Source: Gracilibacillus caseinilyticus
Lineage (GTDB): Bacteria; Bacillota; Bacilli; Bacillales; Amphibacillaceae
Direction: 5' to 3'
NCBI RefSeq assembly: GCF_022919115.1
Contig: NZ_CP095072.1
Span: 3,906,001-3,970,000 of the forward strand
Length of the DNA stretch: 64,000 nucleotides
Part shown: positions 47,198 to 55,525 of the stretch, piece by piece
Position numbering within the stretch: position 1 is the stretch's first letter
Layout of the letters: every line of letters starts with the position of its first letter
Position numbers and translations under genes: made by a program
Notes under the pieces: model-generated
The model's input: only the letters and a program-made list of their open reading frames with translations
Databases searched by the model: none
What the model was told of the DNA's origin: nothing

Positions 47198-47357
47198 GTT
47201 CTTGTAACCTCCAATAATTTTATCTCACTATTTTAATGTACCGAAACCTGCCGTCTAAATCAAGCAATGCAAAATGAGATTTTTCAAAAAACTTCTGAAA
47301 ATAACCAATATTTCTATATGTAAGAATCGTTGTTAACCCGTATATTATGGTTTTAAT

Positions 47358-47708
47358 TTATTCTGACTGTTTAATCCATTCTTTCAGCTTGTCCTTCAGC
47401 GTATTAAATCCGTGTTCCCCCTCTTTATCGCTTATTGTACTTTGTTGACGTTCTGTTTTCTGATCTGATTCGAGGGCACGTATAGAAAGCGCATATTTAT
47501 TATCCTGTTCATCTACATCAATAATTTTTACCTTTACCTTGTCCCCTTCTTTGATATGATCTGAAATATTCTTTACAAATCCGTTGGTTACTTCCGATAT
47601 ATGCACCAAGCCTTGCATATTCTCACCAATAGAAACAAAGGCACCATACGGCTGCACACCACTGACGACACCTTCTACTATATCTCCTACCTGAAAATGA
47701 TCTGACAT
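47358..47708 (-). CDS. yugI: S1-domain RNA-binding general stress protein (GSP13)
   Basis: A 116-aa protein: one S1 OB-fold in residues 1-75 (VGDIVEGVVSGVQPYGAFVS, LVHISEVTNGFV, VKVKIIDVDE) and a charged C-terminal extension. Family members associate with ribosomes under stress. ATG at 47708 is 9 bases from GAGGAG; the upstream ATG is too close. Confidence 0.85.
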   Translation of the reverse strand: MSDHFQVGDIVEGVVSGVQPYGAFVSIGENMQGLVHISEVTNGFVKNISDHIKEGDKVKVKIIDVDEQDNKYALSIRALESDQKTERQQSTISDKEGEHGFNTLKDKLKEWIKQSE

Positions 47709-47839
47709 GAGTTCCATCTCCTCTATCTATATACCATCGATATATGTTGTAAACATTATGTAATGTTAGCATATATCAGTAGAAAATAGCAAAGAATTGC
47801 CGGTCTTCATTTTTTTATCTTTTTTTAAAAAAAACAGGT

Positions 47840-47868
47840 TTGAAATACTTCTAATTGGGCAATATATA
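47840..47868 (+). promoter_or_regulatory. Putative promoter of yugF
   Basis: TTGAAA and TATATA with a 17-bp spacer, giving an expected start near 47875 and a leader of about 85 nt. Confidence 0.5.
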
Positions 47869-47901
47869 GTTATGTAAGACTTTCTCGTATTCCCCCTGGA
47901 T

Positions 47902-47932
47902 AGCAAAGCGATACATCGCTTTGCTTATTTTT
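47902..47932 (+). terminator. Terminator-like hairpin in the yugF leader
   Basis: AGCAAAGCGA and TCGCTTTGCT form a perfect 10-bp stem with a 4-base loop, followed by TATTTTTTT. It lies between the putative promoter and the coding start, on the coding strand, so it would act as an attenuator. Confidence 0.65.
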
Positions 47933-47960
47933 TTCTTAAGTGAAGGAGCGCTTAGGACAG

Positions 47961-48773
47961 ATGAACACCATTCCATTCAAAGGACACATTATTAGCTATC
48001 AATTCTATTCCAACCCCACAAAACCAACGATCATTTTACTTCATGGCTTTTTGGCATCATCCTACTGCTATCGTAAAGTTATTCCTATTATCCAAGATAA
48101 CTTTCAATTGCTTACGATTGATATTCCCCCCTTTGGTAACAGTGAAAAATCCAAATCATGTTTGTTTTCGTATGATCACATGGTGGAAGCTATTCAATTC
48201 ATCATGGCAGACCATCAAATCGAAACCGCTGCTATTGTCGGACATTCAATGGGTGGTCAAATCGCATTACGTTGTGCTCATCAGCTTAACCAGATCTCCG
48301 AGCTATATTTATTGGCTCCGTGCAGTTTTATGAAGCATTCACCACTATTTGCCAAGATCATATGTCACAATCCATTTTCGCCTTTCATAGCACGACGTTT
48401 ATTGAAGCAAAAAGGCGTATATGAAATGCTGCGTCATTCTATTTATAACGATTATTTAATTACTGATGAGATGCTAGAGCATTATAAGCAACCATTTTTG
48501 AATCGTAAAATGTATCCATGTATTATAAAAATACTCAATGACCACCAAGGAGATTTATCGGAACAAGAACTGACAGAAATCGATATTCCTGTCACCATCT
48601 TTTGGGGCAAGAATGATGAAATTATTCCCTATCAGATTGGTTATGAACTGATAAAGTACATACCACATTCCACCTTAACAACGGTTGAGCATGCTGGTCA
48701 TTTATTACCTGAAGAAATCCCTAATATGATTGCCGACAGTATATTATCAAGTAAGGAATTCCCAGTTCAATAG
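47961..48773 (+). CDS. yugF: Alpha/beta hydrolase, YugF-like
   Basis: A 270-aa alpha/beta hydrolase: oxyanion HGFLASSYCYR, nucleophile elbow VGHSMGGQIAL (Ser near 100), Asp in FWGKNDEIIP and His in VEHAGHLLPEE. The triad is complete. Start chosen at 47961 with AAGGAG 12 bases before. Order yugI-yugF-patB follows B. subtilis. Substrate unknown. Confidence 0.82.
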   Translation: MNTIPFKGHIISYQFYSNPTKPTIILLHGFLASSYCYRKVIPIIQDNFQLLTIDIPPFGNSEKSKSCLFSYDHMVEAIQFIMADHQIETAAIVGHSMGGQIALRCAHQLNQISELYLLAPCSFMKHSPLFAKIICHNPFSPFIARRLLKQKGVYEMLRHSIYNDYLITDEMLEHYKQPFLNRKMYPCIIKILNDHQGDLSEQELTEIDIPVTIFWGKNDEIIPYQIGYELIKYIPHSTLTTVEHAGHLLPEEIPNMIADSILSSKEFPVQ

Positions 48774-48846
48774 AGCATTACACTTTTTTTTCAGTCACCG
48801 ATATGATTAGATAGATATAGCTTGTGAAAAAAGGAGTGGAAATTTA

Positions 48847-50010
48847 ATGACGCATTCTTTTGAGAAACAAATTGAAAGAAGAAATACACGAGCAGTTAAA
48901 TGGGATTTAGTAAAATCTCTCTATGGCGCAGAAGATGTACTGCCAATGTGGGTAGCTGACATGGATTTTGAAGTACCAGAAGAAGTAATAAAAGCCTTAA
49001 CTGCAAGAGCAAAACACGGTGTATTTGGTTATACATTTACTGATCATGCATTGGCGAGCACCATCACAGAGTGGTTAAACGACAGACATGATTGGCAAGT
49101 AAAAAAGCCATCCATTCTATATAGCCCAGGAGTCATTACAACTCTTTATATGGCGATCCAGACGTTTACTAATAAAGGGGACAAAGTATTAATTCAAACA
49201 CCTGTTTATCCTCCTTTTTATCAAATTGTGACAAATCATGATCGTGAATTAGTCAAAAATCAGCTGGTATTACGTCACGACCGCTATGAAATAGATTTTG
49301 ATGATTTCGAAGCAAAGCTGCAAGAAGGTGTGAAGGCATTTATCTTGTGTAATCCGCACAACCCCGTCGGGCGAGTCTGGACAGAAACCGAATTACGCAA
49401 AATCGTAGCGCTTTGCAAAAAATATAATGTCATGATTTTATCTGATGAAATCCATGCAGACTTGGTTTACTCAAATAACAAGCACATTCCAATAGCAAAA
49501 TTAGATGAAGAGATGGCCGACAAGATTATTACCTGCATGTCACCAACAAAAACATTTAACCTTGCTGGCTTACAAGTATCTTATGCTATCGTTCCTAATC
49601 GTTCGAAACGAGAAGCATTAGAGAAAACATTCCAAAAGCAAGGGATACATATATTGAATACAATGGGAATTACCGCATTGGATGCTGCATATCAGCATGG
49701 CAGAGAGTGGCTCGAACAGCTGCTGGCGCAATTAACTCGAAACATTGACTATGTAGTGGAAGCATTTGCTGAGCATCCAAGGGTTGACGTCATTCGTCCG
49801 GAAGGTACCTATTTAGTTTGGCTTGATTTCCGAAAGTTACAACTGTCGCAAGCAGACCTTAAAGACTTTCTCCAAACACATGCCAAAGTTGGTCTTAATG
49901 ACGGCGCCTCATTTGGTGAAGAAGGTACAGGTTTTATGCGAATGAATGTAGCCTGCCCATTTACTCTTGTTGAAGAAGGAACAAACAGAATAATTAAGGC
50001 TTTAGGATAG
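48847..50010 (+). CDS. patB: MalY/PatB-type C-S lyase (cystathionine beta-lyase)
   Basis: A 387-aa PLP fold-type I aminotransferase-like enzyme. MWVADMDFEVPEEV at the N-terminus, NPHNPVGRVW, DEIHADLVY and the Schiff-base lysine in CMSPTKTFNLAGLQ are the MalY/PatB signatures. Cytoplasmic cleavage of cystathionine or related thioethers. AAGGAG precedes the ATG. Confidence 0.9.
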   Translation: MTHSFEKQIERRNTRAVKWDLVKSLYGAEDVLPMWVADMDFEVPEEVIKALTARAKHGVFGYTFTDHALASTITEWLNDRHDWQVKKPSILYSPGVITTLYMAIQTFTNKGDKVLIQTPVYPPFYQIVTNHDRELVKNQLVLRHDRYEIDFDDFEAKLQEGVKAFILCNPHNPVGRVWTETELRKIVALCKKYNVMILSDEIHADLVYSNNKHIPIAKLDEEMADKIITCMSPTKTFNLAGLQVSYAIVPNRSKREALEKTFQKQGIHILNTMGITALDAAYQHGREWLEQLLAQLTRNIDYVVEAFAEHPRVDVIRPEGTYLVWLDFRKLQLSQADLKDFLQTHAKVGLNDGASFGEEGTGFMRMNVACPFTLVEEGTNRIIKALG

Positions 50011-50136
50011 AAAAACTCGGCATTCGCTTCGTCTTTTAAGCGGGTGCCGAAGCTTTTCTTATGCTTGGTACATCAAAAATTTTCACCACCTCAAACTTCT
50101 CACCAGCTAAATTTCCCATTTTTTTGACGTGTATGA
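50010..50136. repeat. Family-2 interspersed repeat, copy 4
   Basis: Starts at the patB stop codon. Contains CTCGGCATTCGCTTCG...GCGGGTGCCGAAG (a hairpin), CTTTTCTTATGCTTGGTACA, AAAAATTTTCACCACC and CAGCTAAATTTCCC in the common order. Confidence 0.65.
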
Positions 50137-50193
50137 AAAAACGTATTTAAACCCCGACCTTCTCGTACTAATTTAAGTATATATTTAGCTACC

Positions 50194-50664
50194 TATAATA
50201 CGGATTGTGTCAACTAACGTAGAGGTCATTTTGGCATGTTTAAAGTGGTATGATAACGCTCCGGCCAAACACTTCGCGTCCCGCGGGAGTCTGCGTGGTA
50301 GCCGGAGCAAATGTATGGGTTCTACAACTTATACAAGAGCTAGCATATTGAGCTGATTATAATTGCCATAATAGCATTCGAATTCTACATAATATGCCTA
50401 GCACTACTGCTTTTAGCTGTTCCATACGTTGTAACGCTTCCTTAAGCGTAGGAAATATGCAGAGTCTCCGCATGCGTCAGCACAAATTGATTTTGTCTCT
50501 GCCTGTGTCTACAAGTATTGCTTCTTTGCTTCCTAGGCACAAGGCAACAAAGAAGCATTGCAAGTAGTAGCCTAGCTGAGGCTCTATGGCTCTACAGGAC
50601 GCGGAGCATATTTCCTGAGCTTTGCTATGCATATAAAATTCCACTTAACATAATCCGTATTATA
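50194..50664. repeat. Family-1 modular palindromic element, copy 10 (full-length, class-A ends)
   Basis: Outer arms TATAATACGGATTGTGT (50194-50210) and ACATAATCCGTATTATA (50648-50664). Module A is reduced to a short palindrome (CACTTCGCGTCCCGCGGGAG); module B is complete with the TCTACAAGTATTGCTTCTTT tip. Fills most of the 759-bp gap between patB and sodC. Confidence 0.88.
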
Positions 50665-50769
50665 AGAAACCCACACTTCATCTTGAACATGATTGCTACT
50701 GCATTTCTTCTTTATAGTTGTTATTATGCCCTCTTTACTCATAAACAAAAAGAAGAGCAAGCAAAAACT

Positions 50770-51357
50770 TTACTCTTCTTCTTCTTTTTTATTTGTTTGT
50801 GTTGGATCTGTCGGTTTTTCTTCATCGTTAGCTTGCTCTAATGAAATCACACCACAGACTAACCGTTCACCAGAATTACCTGAAGGCTGTGAAACCCCGT
50901 CATCCTGTCCACTATGAATAATAATGGAGGTTCCATCTTCTCTTAATAACGATTTATCCCCATCCATCAATGTTACACCTTGCAATTCGAACTCTACATC
51001 AGCTGTTCCATCTGCAGACACTTCGAGATTTGGCATATCACCTAAATGCGGACCGTCTGGATGCATTAACCCGTGTTCCTGTCCTTCCGGATTAAAATGA
51101 TTACCTGCTGATTCAAAATCCGGCCCCTCACATTTTGCATATTCATGAATATGGACACCATGAAATCCCGGTTCCAGACCTTCCACCTTTATTTGAACCG
51201 ATACTTTATCCGCCTGTTCCTTAAAGGTAGCAGTTCCAACTGCATCTTTATCTACATTAAAAAGCCGTACTTCTAATGGAGAACGATTATCTCCACCTTG
51301 ACAGCTCATAAGCATCACTAATGACAACAATAAAATAATAGTTAGCTTTCTATACAT
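50770..51357 (-). CDS. Cu/Zn superoxide dismutase lipoprotein
   Basis: A 195-aa exported SodC-type protein. The signal peptide ends in a lipobox (VMLMSC, Cys near residue 19). Metal ligands appear complete: HIH, the SAGNHFNP histidine, HPDGPHLGDMPNL, and a final His in IIIHSGQDD; the disulphide Cys pair is in YAKCEG and LVCGVI. Acidic tail EEKPTDPTQ...EEEE. Start 51357 has GAGGAG 10 bases upstream. By ligands it should bind copper, unlike what is reported for B. subtilis YojM. Confidence 0.85.
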   Translation of the reverse strand: MYRKLTIILLLSLVMLMSCQGGDNRSPLEVRLFNVDKDAVGTATFKEQADKVSVQIKVEGLEPGFHGVHIHEYAKCEGPDFESAGNHFNPEGQEHGLMHPDGPHLGDMPNLEVSADGTADVEFELQGVTLMDGDKSLLREDGTSIIIHSGQDDGVSQPSGNSGERLVCGVISLEQANDEEKPTDPTQTNKKEEEE

Positions 51358-51418
51358 AGCTGATCGACTCCTCTTAACTTGTCCATTACATAGTATGGAC
51401 AAACAAAAGAAAAGTTAA

Positions 51419-51586
51419 TCAGTCTTTTAACTCATCATATTCCTGTTCCCATTTTTCCTGCTCTTTTTTTGATGCTTTCTTAATCCAGTACATCGTTGCA
51501 CATGCCCCGATTACAAATACAAGCAAACTTAAAACCGCGGGAATATATAACGACTTATCTTCTGGAAAGTAAAGAAATTCCATCAT
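51419..51586 (-). CDS. Small single-TM membrane protein (55 aa)
   Basis: Too short for usual gene calling. The N-terminus MMEFLYFPEDKSLYIPAV leads into one hydrophobic helix (LSLLVFVIGACATMYWI), then a charged cytoplasmic tail rich in Lys and Glu. AAGGTAAGTGAT precedes the ATG pair (51586 or 51583). It is 62 bp upstream of sodC on the same strand, so possibly co-transcribed. Family unknown. Confidence 0.6.
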   Translation of the reverse strand: MMEFLYFPEDKSLYIPAVLSLLVFVIGACATMYWIKKASKKEQEKWEQEYDELKD

Positions 51587-51665
51587 ATGTATCACTTACC
51601 TTCTATTTGAAAATATATCTTCACAAAATAAACACTTCTGCGTTTGTTTTCTATATCGTAACACA

Positions 51666-51694
51666 AAAAAAGCTAGTATCAAAACTAGCTTTTT
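51666..51694 (-). terminator. Terminator of ptsH
   Basis: AAAAAGCTAGT and ACTAGCTTTTT form an 11-bp stem ending 4 bp from the ptsH stop, with T run on the minus strand. Confidence 0.75.
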
Positions 51695-51697
51695 CCC

Positions 51698-51961
51698 TTA
51701 CTTACCTAAATGCTCTTCGATTGTTTCAGCAATTCCTTCTAAAGCTTGGTCTTCGTCATTCCCATCGACAGTAATACGGATTTCAGCGCCTTTAGGTACA
51801 CCTAGTGACATAACCCCCATAATGGATTTTAAGTTAACTGTTTTTCCATTATAATGTAATTCCACATGTGATTCATATTGCCCAGCTTTGTTTACTAATA
51901 AAGTTGCTGGTCTTGCGTGAATACCTGTGTCACTTTGAATAGTAAATGATTGCTCTTTCAT
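51698..51961 (-). CDS. ptsH: Phosphocarrier protein HPr
   Basis: An 87-aa HPr. The EI-phosphorylated His15 is in GIHARPATLLV and the HPr-kinase Ser46 in NLKSIMGVMSLG; presence of His15 rules out the Crh paralogue. It carries phosphate in sugar PTS uptake and serves as CcpA co-repressor when Ser-phosphorylated. AGGAGG precedes the ATG. ptsI is not adjacent, which is unusual versus ptsHI operons but resembles crh-like locations. Confidence 0.9.
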   Translation of the reverse strand: MKEQSFTIQSDTGIHARPATLLVNKAGQYESHVELHYNGKTVNLKSIMGVMSLGVPKGAEIRITVDGNDEDQALEGIAETIEEHLGK

Positions 51962-52178
51962 ACAATAATTCCTCCTCATCAATCGATCATCCATCACAGT
52001 CAAACATCATCATTTAACTTGTGAAATCGCTAACTAAGTATATTATATACGATATAAAGAAATTTAGAAACTAAAAAATGAAAAAATTCACGAAGCCCTG
52101 CTAAGGGTAGCATTTGTAATTCAATATTCGTTATGATATTTTTGAATTATATTATTCCGCCTTAAGGAGGGCTTAATC

Positions 52179-52886
52179 ATGAGTGTACATATCGGTGCTA
52201 ACAAAGGAGATATAGCAGATACTATTCTGCTTCCTGGTGATCCGTTACGCGCAAAATATATTGCAGAAAACTTTTTAGAGAACGTTAATTGTTACAATGA
52301 AGTAAGAGGAATGTACGGCTATACAGGTACATATAAAGGCAAAAAGATTTCGGTACAAGGTACGGGAATGGGTGTACCATCTATTTCTATTTACGTCAAT
52401 GAATTAATTCAAAGCTATGATGTACAGAATCTTATTCGAGTTGGTACGTGCGGTGCGATTCAAAAAGATGTAAAAGTTCGTGATGTCATACTTGCCAGTA
52501 CATCTTCTACTGATTCTCAAATGAACAGAGTAGTATTTGGCGGAATTGACTATGCACCAACTGCCGATTTCGAACTACTTAAAAATGCATATGATACTGG
52601 TGTGGAAAAGGGATTGTCATTAAGAGTCGGAAATGTCTTTACAAGTGACAGCTTTTATCGCGACAATATGCCGGAAATGTTAGAATTACTCGACACTTAT
52701 AATGTATTAGGAATTGAAATGGAAACAACTGCCTTGTACACACTGGCTGCCAAATATAATCGTCACGCTTTATCCGTCCTGACTGTCTCCGATCATATCG
52801 TAACCGGTGAAGAGACAACAGCTGAGGAACGTCAAACAACCTTTAACGAAATGATCGAAGTTGCCCTTGATGCTGCTGTGAAATAG
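52179..52886 (+). CDS. deoD: Purine nucleoside phosphorylase
   Basis: A 235-aa hexameric PNP. Visible: [21 protein letters not shown] opening region (phosphate site GDPLRAK), [22 protein letters not shown] and [14 protein letters not shown] with the purine-site Asp in VSDHI. Cleaves purine (deoxy)ribonucleosides. AAGGAGG precedes the ATG. Confidence 0.94.
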   Translation: MSVHIGANKGDIADTILLPGDPLRAKYIAENFLENVNCYNEVRGMYGYTGTYKGKKISVQGTGMGVPSISIYVNELIQSYDVQNLIRVGTCGAIQKDVKVRDVILASTSSTDSQMNRVVFGGIDYAPTADFELLKNAYDTGVEKGLSLRVGNVFTSDSFYRDNMPEMLELLDTYNVLGIEMETTALYTLAAKYNRHALSVLTVSDHIVTGEETTAEERQTTFNEMIEVALDAAVK

Positions 52887-53144
52887 GATGGTTGTACCTG
52901 TTTTTATCAGTCTATGCAGACCGCACAGTTAATATGCTAAAAATCATCGGCCAAACTTATGTTTATAAACACATTCCGTATTGATTAAATAGAAAAGATG
53001 AGTAGCATATTTGATCTCATCTTATTCATAATAAGAGCATGTTAATTGCTTTTTAATCGATACTAAACAGGTAAATGCTATGCTATAATAGTTAGCAAAC
53101 ATACTGTACTCATATCCATCTGAAAGAAAGAGAGGATGTTCTCA

Positions 53145-53618
53145 TTGGAGCTTTTCGATAACTTTCCACTATGGGTTGCATTAATTTCTATCACATTTGC
53201 CCAAACCGTTAAAGTCCCACTTCACCTGATTGCAACGAAGGAATTTAGGCCTGGCCTTGCATTTAGCACTGGAGGAATGCCGAGCAGTCACTCTGCTGCT
53301 GTAACCTCACTTGCAACTGGAATCGGCATCGAGCACGGTGTATCCTCGGGTATATTTGCTGTTTCCTGTGTTTTTGCCATTATCATCATGTTTGATGCAA
53401 CAGGAATTCGGAGACAAGCTGGGGAACAAGCCATTTTATTAAATACCTTAGTTAAAGACTTCCATCGCTTTGTATCTGAAGCAAAAGGATGGGCACAAAA
53501 AGGGGAATACGAAAAGCAAAAAGAATTAAAAGAGTTGCTCGGACATCAACCAATAGAAGTGTTCTTTGGTGGATTAACAGGGATCATCTTAGCTTTCTTA
53601 CTTTATCCGCTTTTCTAA
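53145..53618 (+). CDS. yuiD: Divergent PAP2-family membrane protein
   Basis: A 157-aa membrane protein of the DUF212/YuiD family. GGMPSSHSAAVTSLATGIG is the phosphatase-like PSxSH core, with DATGIRRQAGEQA following and HQPIEVFFGGLTGI near the C-terminus. TTG start at 53145 is 9 bases after GAGAGG; the ATG at 53136 would abut the ribosome site. YuiD of B. subtilis begins similarly (MELL). Activity not established. Confidence 0.82.
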   Translation: MELFDNFPLWVALISITFAQTVKVPLHLIATKEFRPGLAFSTGGMPSSHSAAVTSLATGIGIEHGVSSGIFAVSCVFAIIIMFDATGIRRQAGEQAILLNTLVKDFHRFVSEAKGWAQKGEYEKQKELKELLGHQPIEVFFGGLTGIILAFLLYPLF

Positions 53619-53697
53619 ATACCTAGTAAATAATGTTAACTAAGAAAAACCGGGAAAGTCCACCCGATCCTAACTAACAAAATAATATACAGCTACT

Positions 53698-54216
53698 TAT
53701 AACATAGATTATGTCAACTAGCTAGACAGATCATCAACATGCCCATTTTGAAATGATTAATGTGCTAGGATAACGCTCCGTCCAACCACTTCGCGTCCTG
53801 CGGGGCACGGCTGAAGCTAACTTTGTGAAGAATACCGCTTCACAAAGTGGATCTTCAGCACCTGCACGTCCCGCGGGAGTCTACGTGGTTGGCCTACGCT
53901 AGAATAGGTGCTCTACAACCTTTGTAAGAGCTAGCATATTGATTCTCTTTCATAAATATCAGCATTTGAATAACATAATGCCTAGAATCACTGCTTTTAG
54001 CTGTTCCATACGTTGTAGCACTTCACTTAAGCGTAGGAAATATGCGGAGACTCCCGTGGGATCAGTCGTGTCCGAAAATCCCGCAGGAAAGCGGTCTTTG
54101 CTTTCTGAGGAAGTTGAGGCCGACCCCACAGGACGCAGAGCATATTTCCGGAGCTTTATGAAATCTATCAAAATTACCACAATGTCAGACAGTTCTACTT
54201 ACATAATCTATATTAT
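53698..54216. repeat. Family-1 modular palindromic element, copy 11 (full-length, class-A ends)
   Basis: Outer arms TATAACATAGATTATGT (53698-53714) and ACATAATCTATATTAT (54201-54216). Module A is complete (53776-53899) with tip CTTTGTGAAG/CTTCACAAAG. Module B (54030-54155) has the CGTGTCCGAAAATCCCGCAG tip as in copy 6. Fills the gap between convergent yuiD and yuiC. Confidence 0.88.
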
Positions 54217-54284
54217 CAGAACTTATATAATCTTGAACGCGTTCACGTCTGCCATTCGCTTCAATGATTGGAATTGGTTATAAG

Positions 54285-54315
54285 TAAAAAAAACAGCCTT
54301 ATCGGCTGTTTTTTT
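54285..54315 (-). terminator. Terminator of yuiC
   Basis: AAAAAACAGCC and GGCTGTTTTTT with a 6-base loop, overlapping the yuiC stop. Confidence 0.75.
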
Positions 54316-54991
54316 ACTCTGCTTTATACTGCGACCTAAACACTTGTAATGCTTCGGTATTATTTAATTCAGATAATACATCTTCTGTCAACTTTCCTTC
54401 ACCATATTCAACAACATAAACATCAACATTTTTCTTTCCCCATTTGTCATACACTTCTTTGACAGTTGGATAATACAAATCAATTTTATGTCCGTTGATT
54501 GCACCACCTGTATCTGCCACAACACCATAACCATAATCGGGAATGTACAAGATCGTTCCTATTGGGAAAATGTCAATATCTGCTGCGATCGTCGAATATA
54601 AATCTCTGGTTACTTTAACTCCTGAATAAGTAATACCATAGGCCGGATGACCAGGCGACTTTCCTGTCGACTCCACCCCAGCAGTATAACCTGTAGCCAC
54701 AACATGTTTCTTTTCGTATTGACTTAAATCTAACGTTTCTTCTAAAGTTGCCGGGGCTTCAATTTCTTCACTCGAAATATATGTGATATTATCGCGAAAA
54801 TTGATATATTTTTTTTTCGCTAATACTTCCCTGTCTTGTTGATAATGAAACGTGTATGCTTCGCCACCATCTCGCAAGCTAGTAATTACTTCCTTTGCTG
54901 AAACATTTGATATCATTGTAAAACTGGAAATGACAGCACAAAAAAACATGAGGACCATTACTAGATTCTTAATCATTTTTTTTACTAACAT
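54314..54991 (-). CDS. yuiC: 3D-domain cell-wall lytic protein
   Basis: A 225-aa secreted protein: signal peptide to about residue 32 (NVSA/K), a linker, then a C-terminal 3D (MltA-like) double-psi barrel. The catalytic Asp set is in [21 protein letters not shown] and HKIDLYYP, preceded by ATGYTAG. Family members (YuiC/Sps) are muralytic transglycosylases active around spore resuscitation. GAGAGGTG is 10 bases before the ATG. Convergent with yuiD, upstream of yuiB. Confidence 0.86.
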   Translation of the reverse strand: MLVKKMIKNLVMVLMFFCAVISSFTMISNVSAKEVITSLRDGGEAYTFHYQQDREVLAKKKYINFRDNITYISSEEIEAPATLEETLDLSQYEKKHVVATGYTAGVESTGKSPGHPAYGITYSGVKVTRDLYSTIAADIDIFPIGTILYIPDYGYGVVADTGGAINGHKIDLYYPTVKEVYDKWGKKNVDVYVVEYGEGKLTEDVLSELNNTEALQVFRSQYKAE

Positions 54992-55058
54992 AAAAAGATC
55001 ACACCTCTCTAGGTGTAATCTTTTCCACTACATACGGAAAATATACATTTTTGTGATG

Positions 55059-55370
55059 TTAAAACATTTGGTAGCCATTTTTCCGCAAGAAGCGAATGAC
55101 AAACCCAGCTGTAAGTGTACCAATGAATCCTGATAATAAAATAATGGCATCTTGATAACCTAACGTAATGATCTCATGCCATAATGTTGAAAAGGCAAAC
55201 CCAGGATCCTTGAAATATGTAGAAAATGAGAAGGTATCCACAATTAATATGACAATAATAGGAAAAACAAAAGCCATCAGCCATGTTTGTCGTAAAATCA
55301 TATTAAGAATAAAGCTGATACCAAAAAACAAGACGAAAAATAAGAGAACCGATATAAATAATTGAATCAT
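55059..55370 (-). CDS. yuiB: YuiB-like putative membrane protein
   Basis: A 103-aa protein with three hydrophobic segments (residues 3-25, 29-48, 72-95). Matches YuiB by length and position between yuiC and yumB. GAGGAG precedes the ATG at 55370; the longer frame has no site. Function unknown. Confidence 0.75.
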   Translation of the reverse strand: MIQLFISVLLFFVLFFGISFILNMILRQTWLMAFVFPIIVILIVDTFSFSTYFKDPGFAFSTLWHEIITLGYQDAIILLSGFIGTLTAGFVIRFLRKNGYQMF

Positions 55371-55488
55371 TGCTAAACTCCTCTTCCACCATATCAAAAT
55401 CTGTCACACATTATATTGTAGCTTGAGGTGTCCCCAAGCGCAATACTGTTCAATGGATTGTAAGAAATGAATAATCTCAGATGAAAGA

Positions 55489-55519
55489 AAAAACAGAGGA
55501 ATCGATCCTCTGTTTTTTT
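55489..55519 (-). terminator. Terminator of yumB
   Basis: AAAAACAGAGGA and TCCTCTGTTTTT with a 5-base loop, just after the yumB stop on the minus strand. Confidence 0.8.
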
Positions 55520-55525
55520 CACCTA

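Noticed and set aside
3939..54216. CRISPR array or REP/RAYT system as explanation of the repeats
   Set aside because: Repeats are dispersed singly over 50 kb with no regular spacers, and no Y1-type RAYT transposase is present in the window.
53939..54283. Open frames of 60-110 codons inside the family-1 repeats (also at 9253, 12126, 25586, 26006, 29508, 50518)
   Set aside because: They follow the palindromic arms, occur on both strands, and differ in frame among copies, so they are not conserved proteins.
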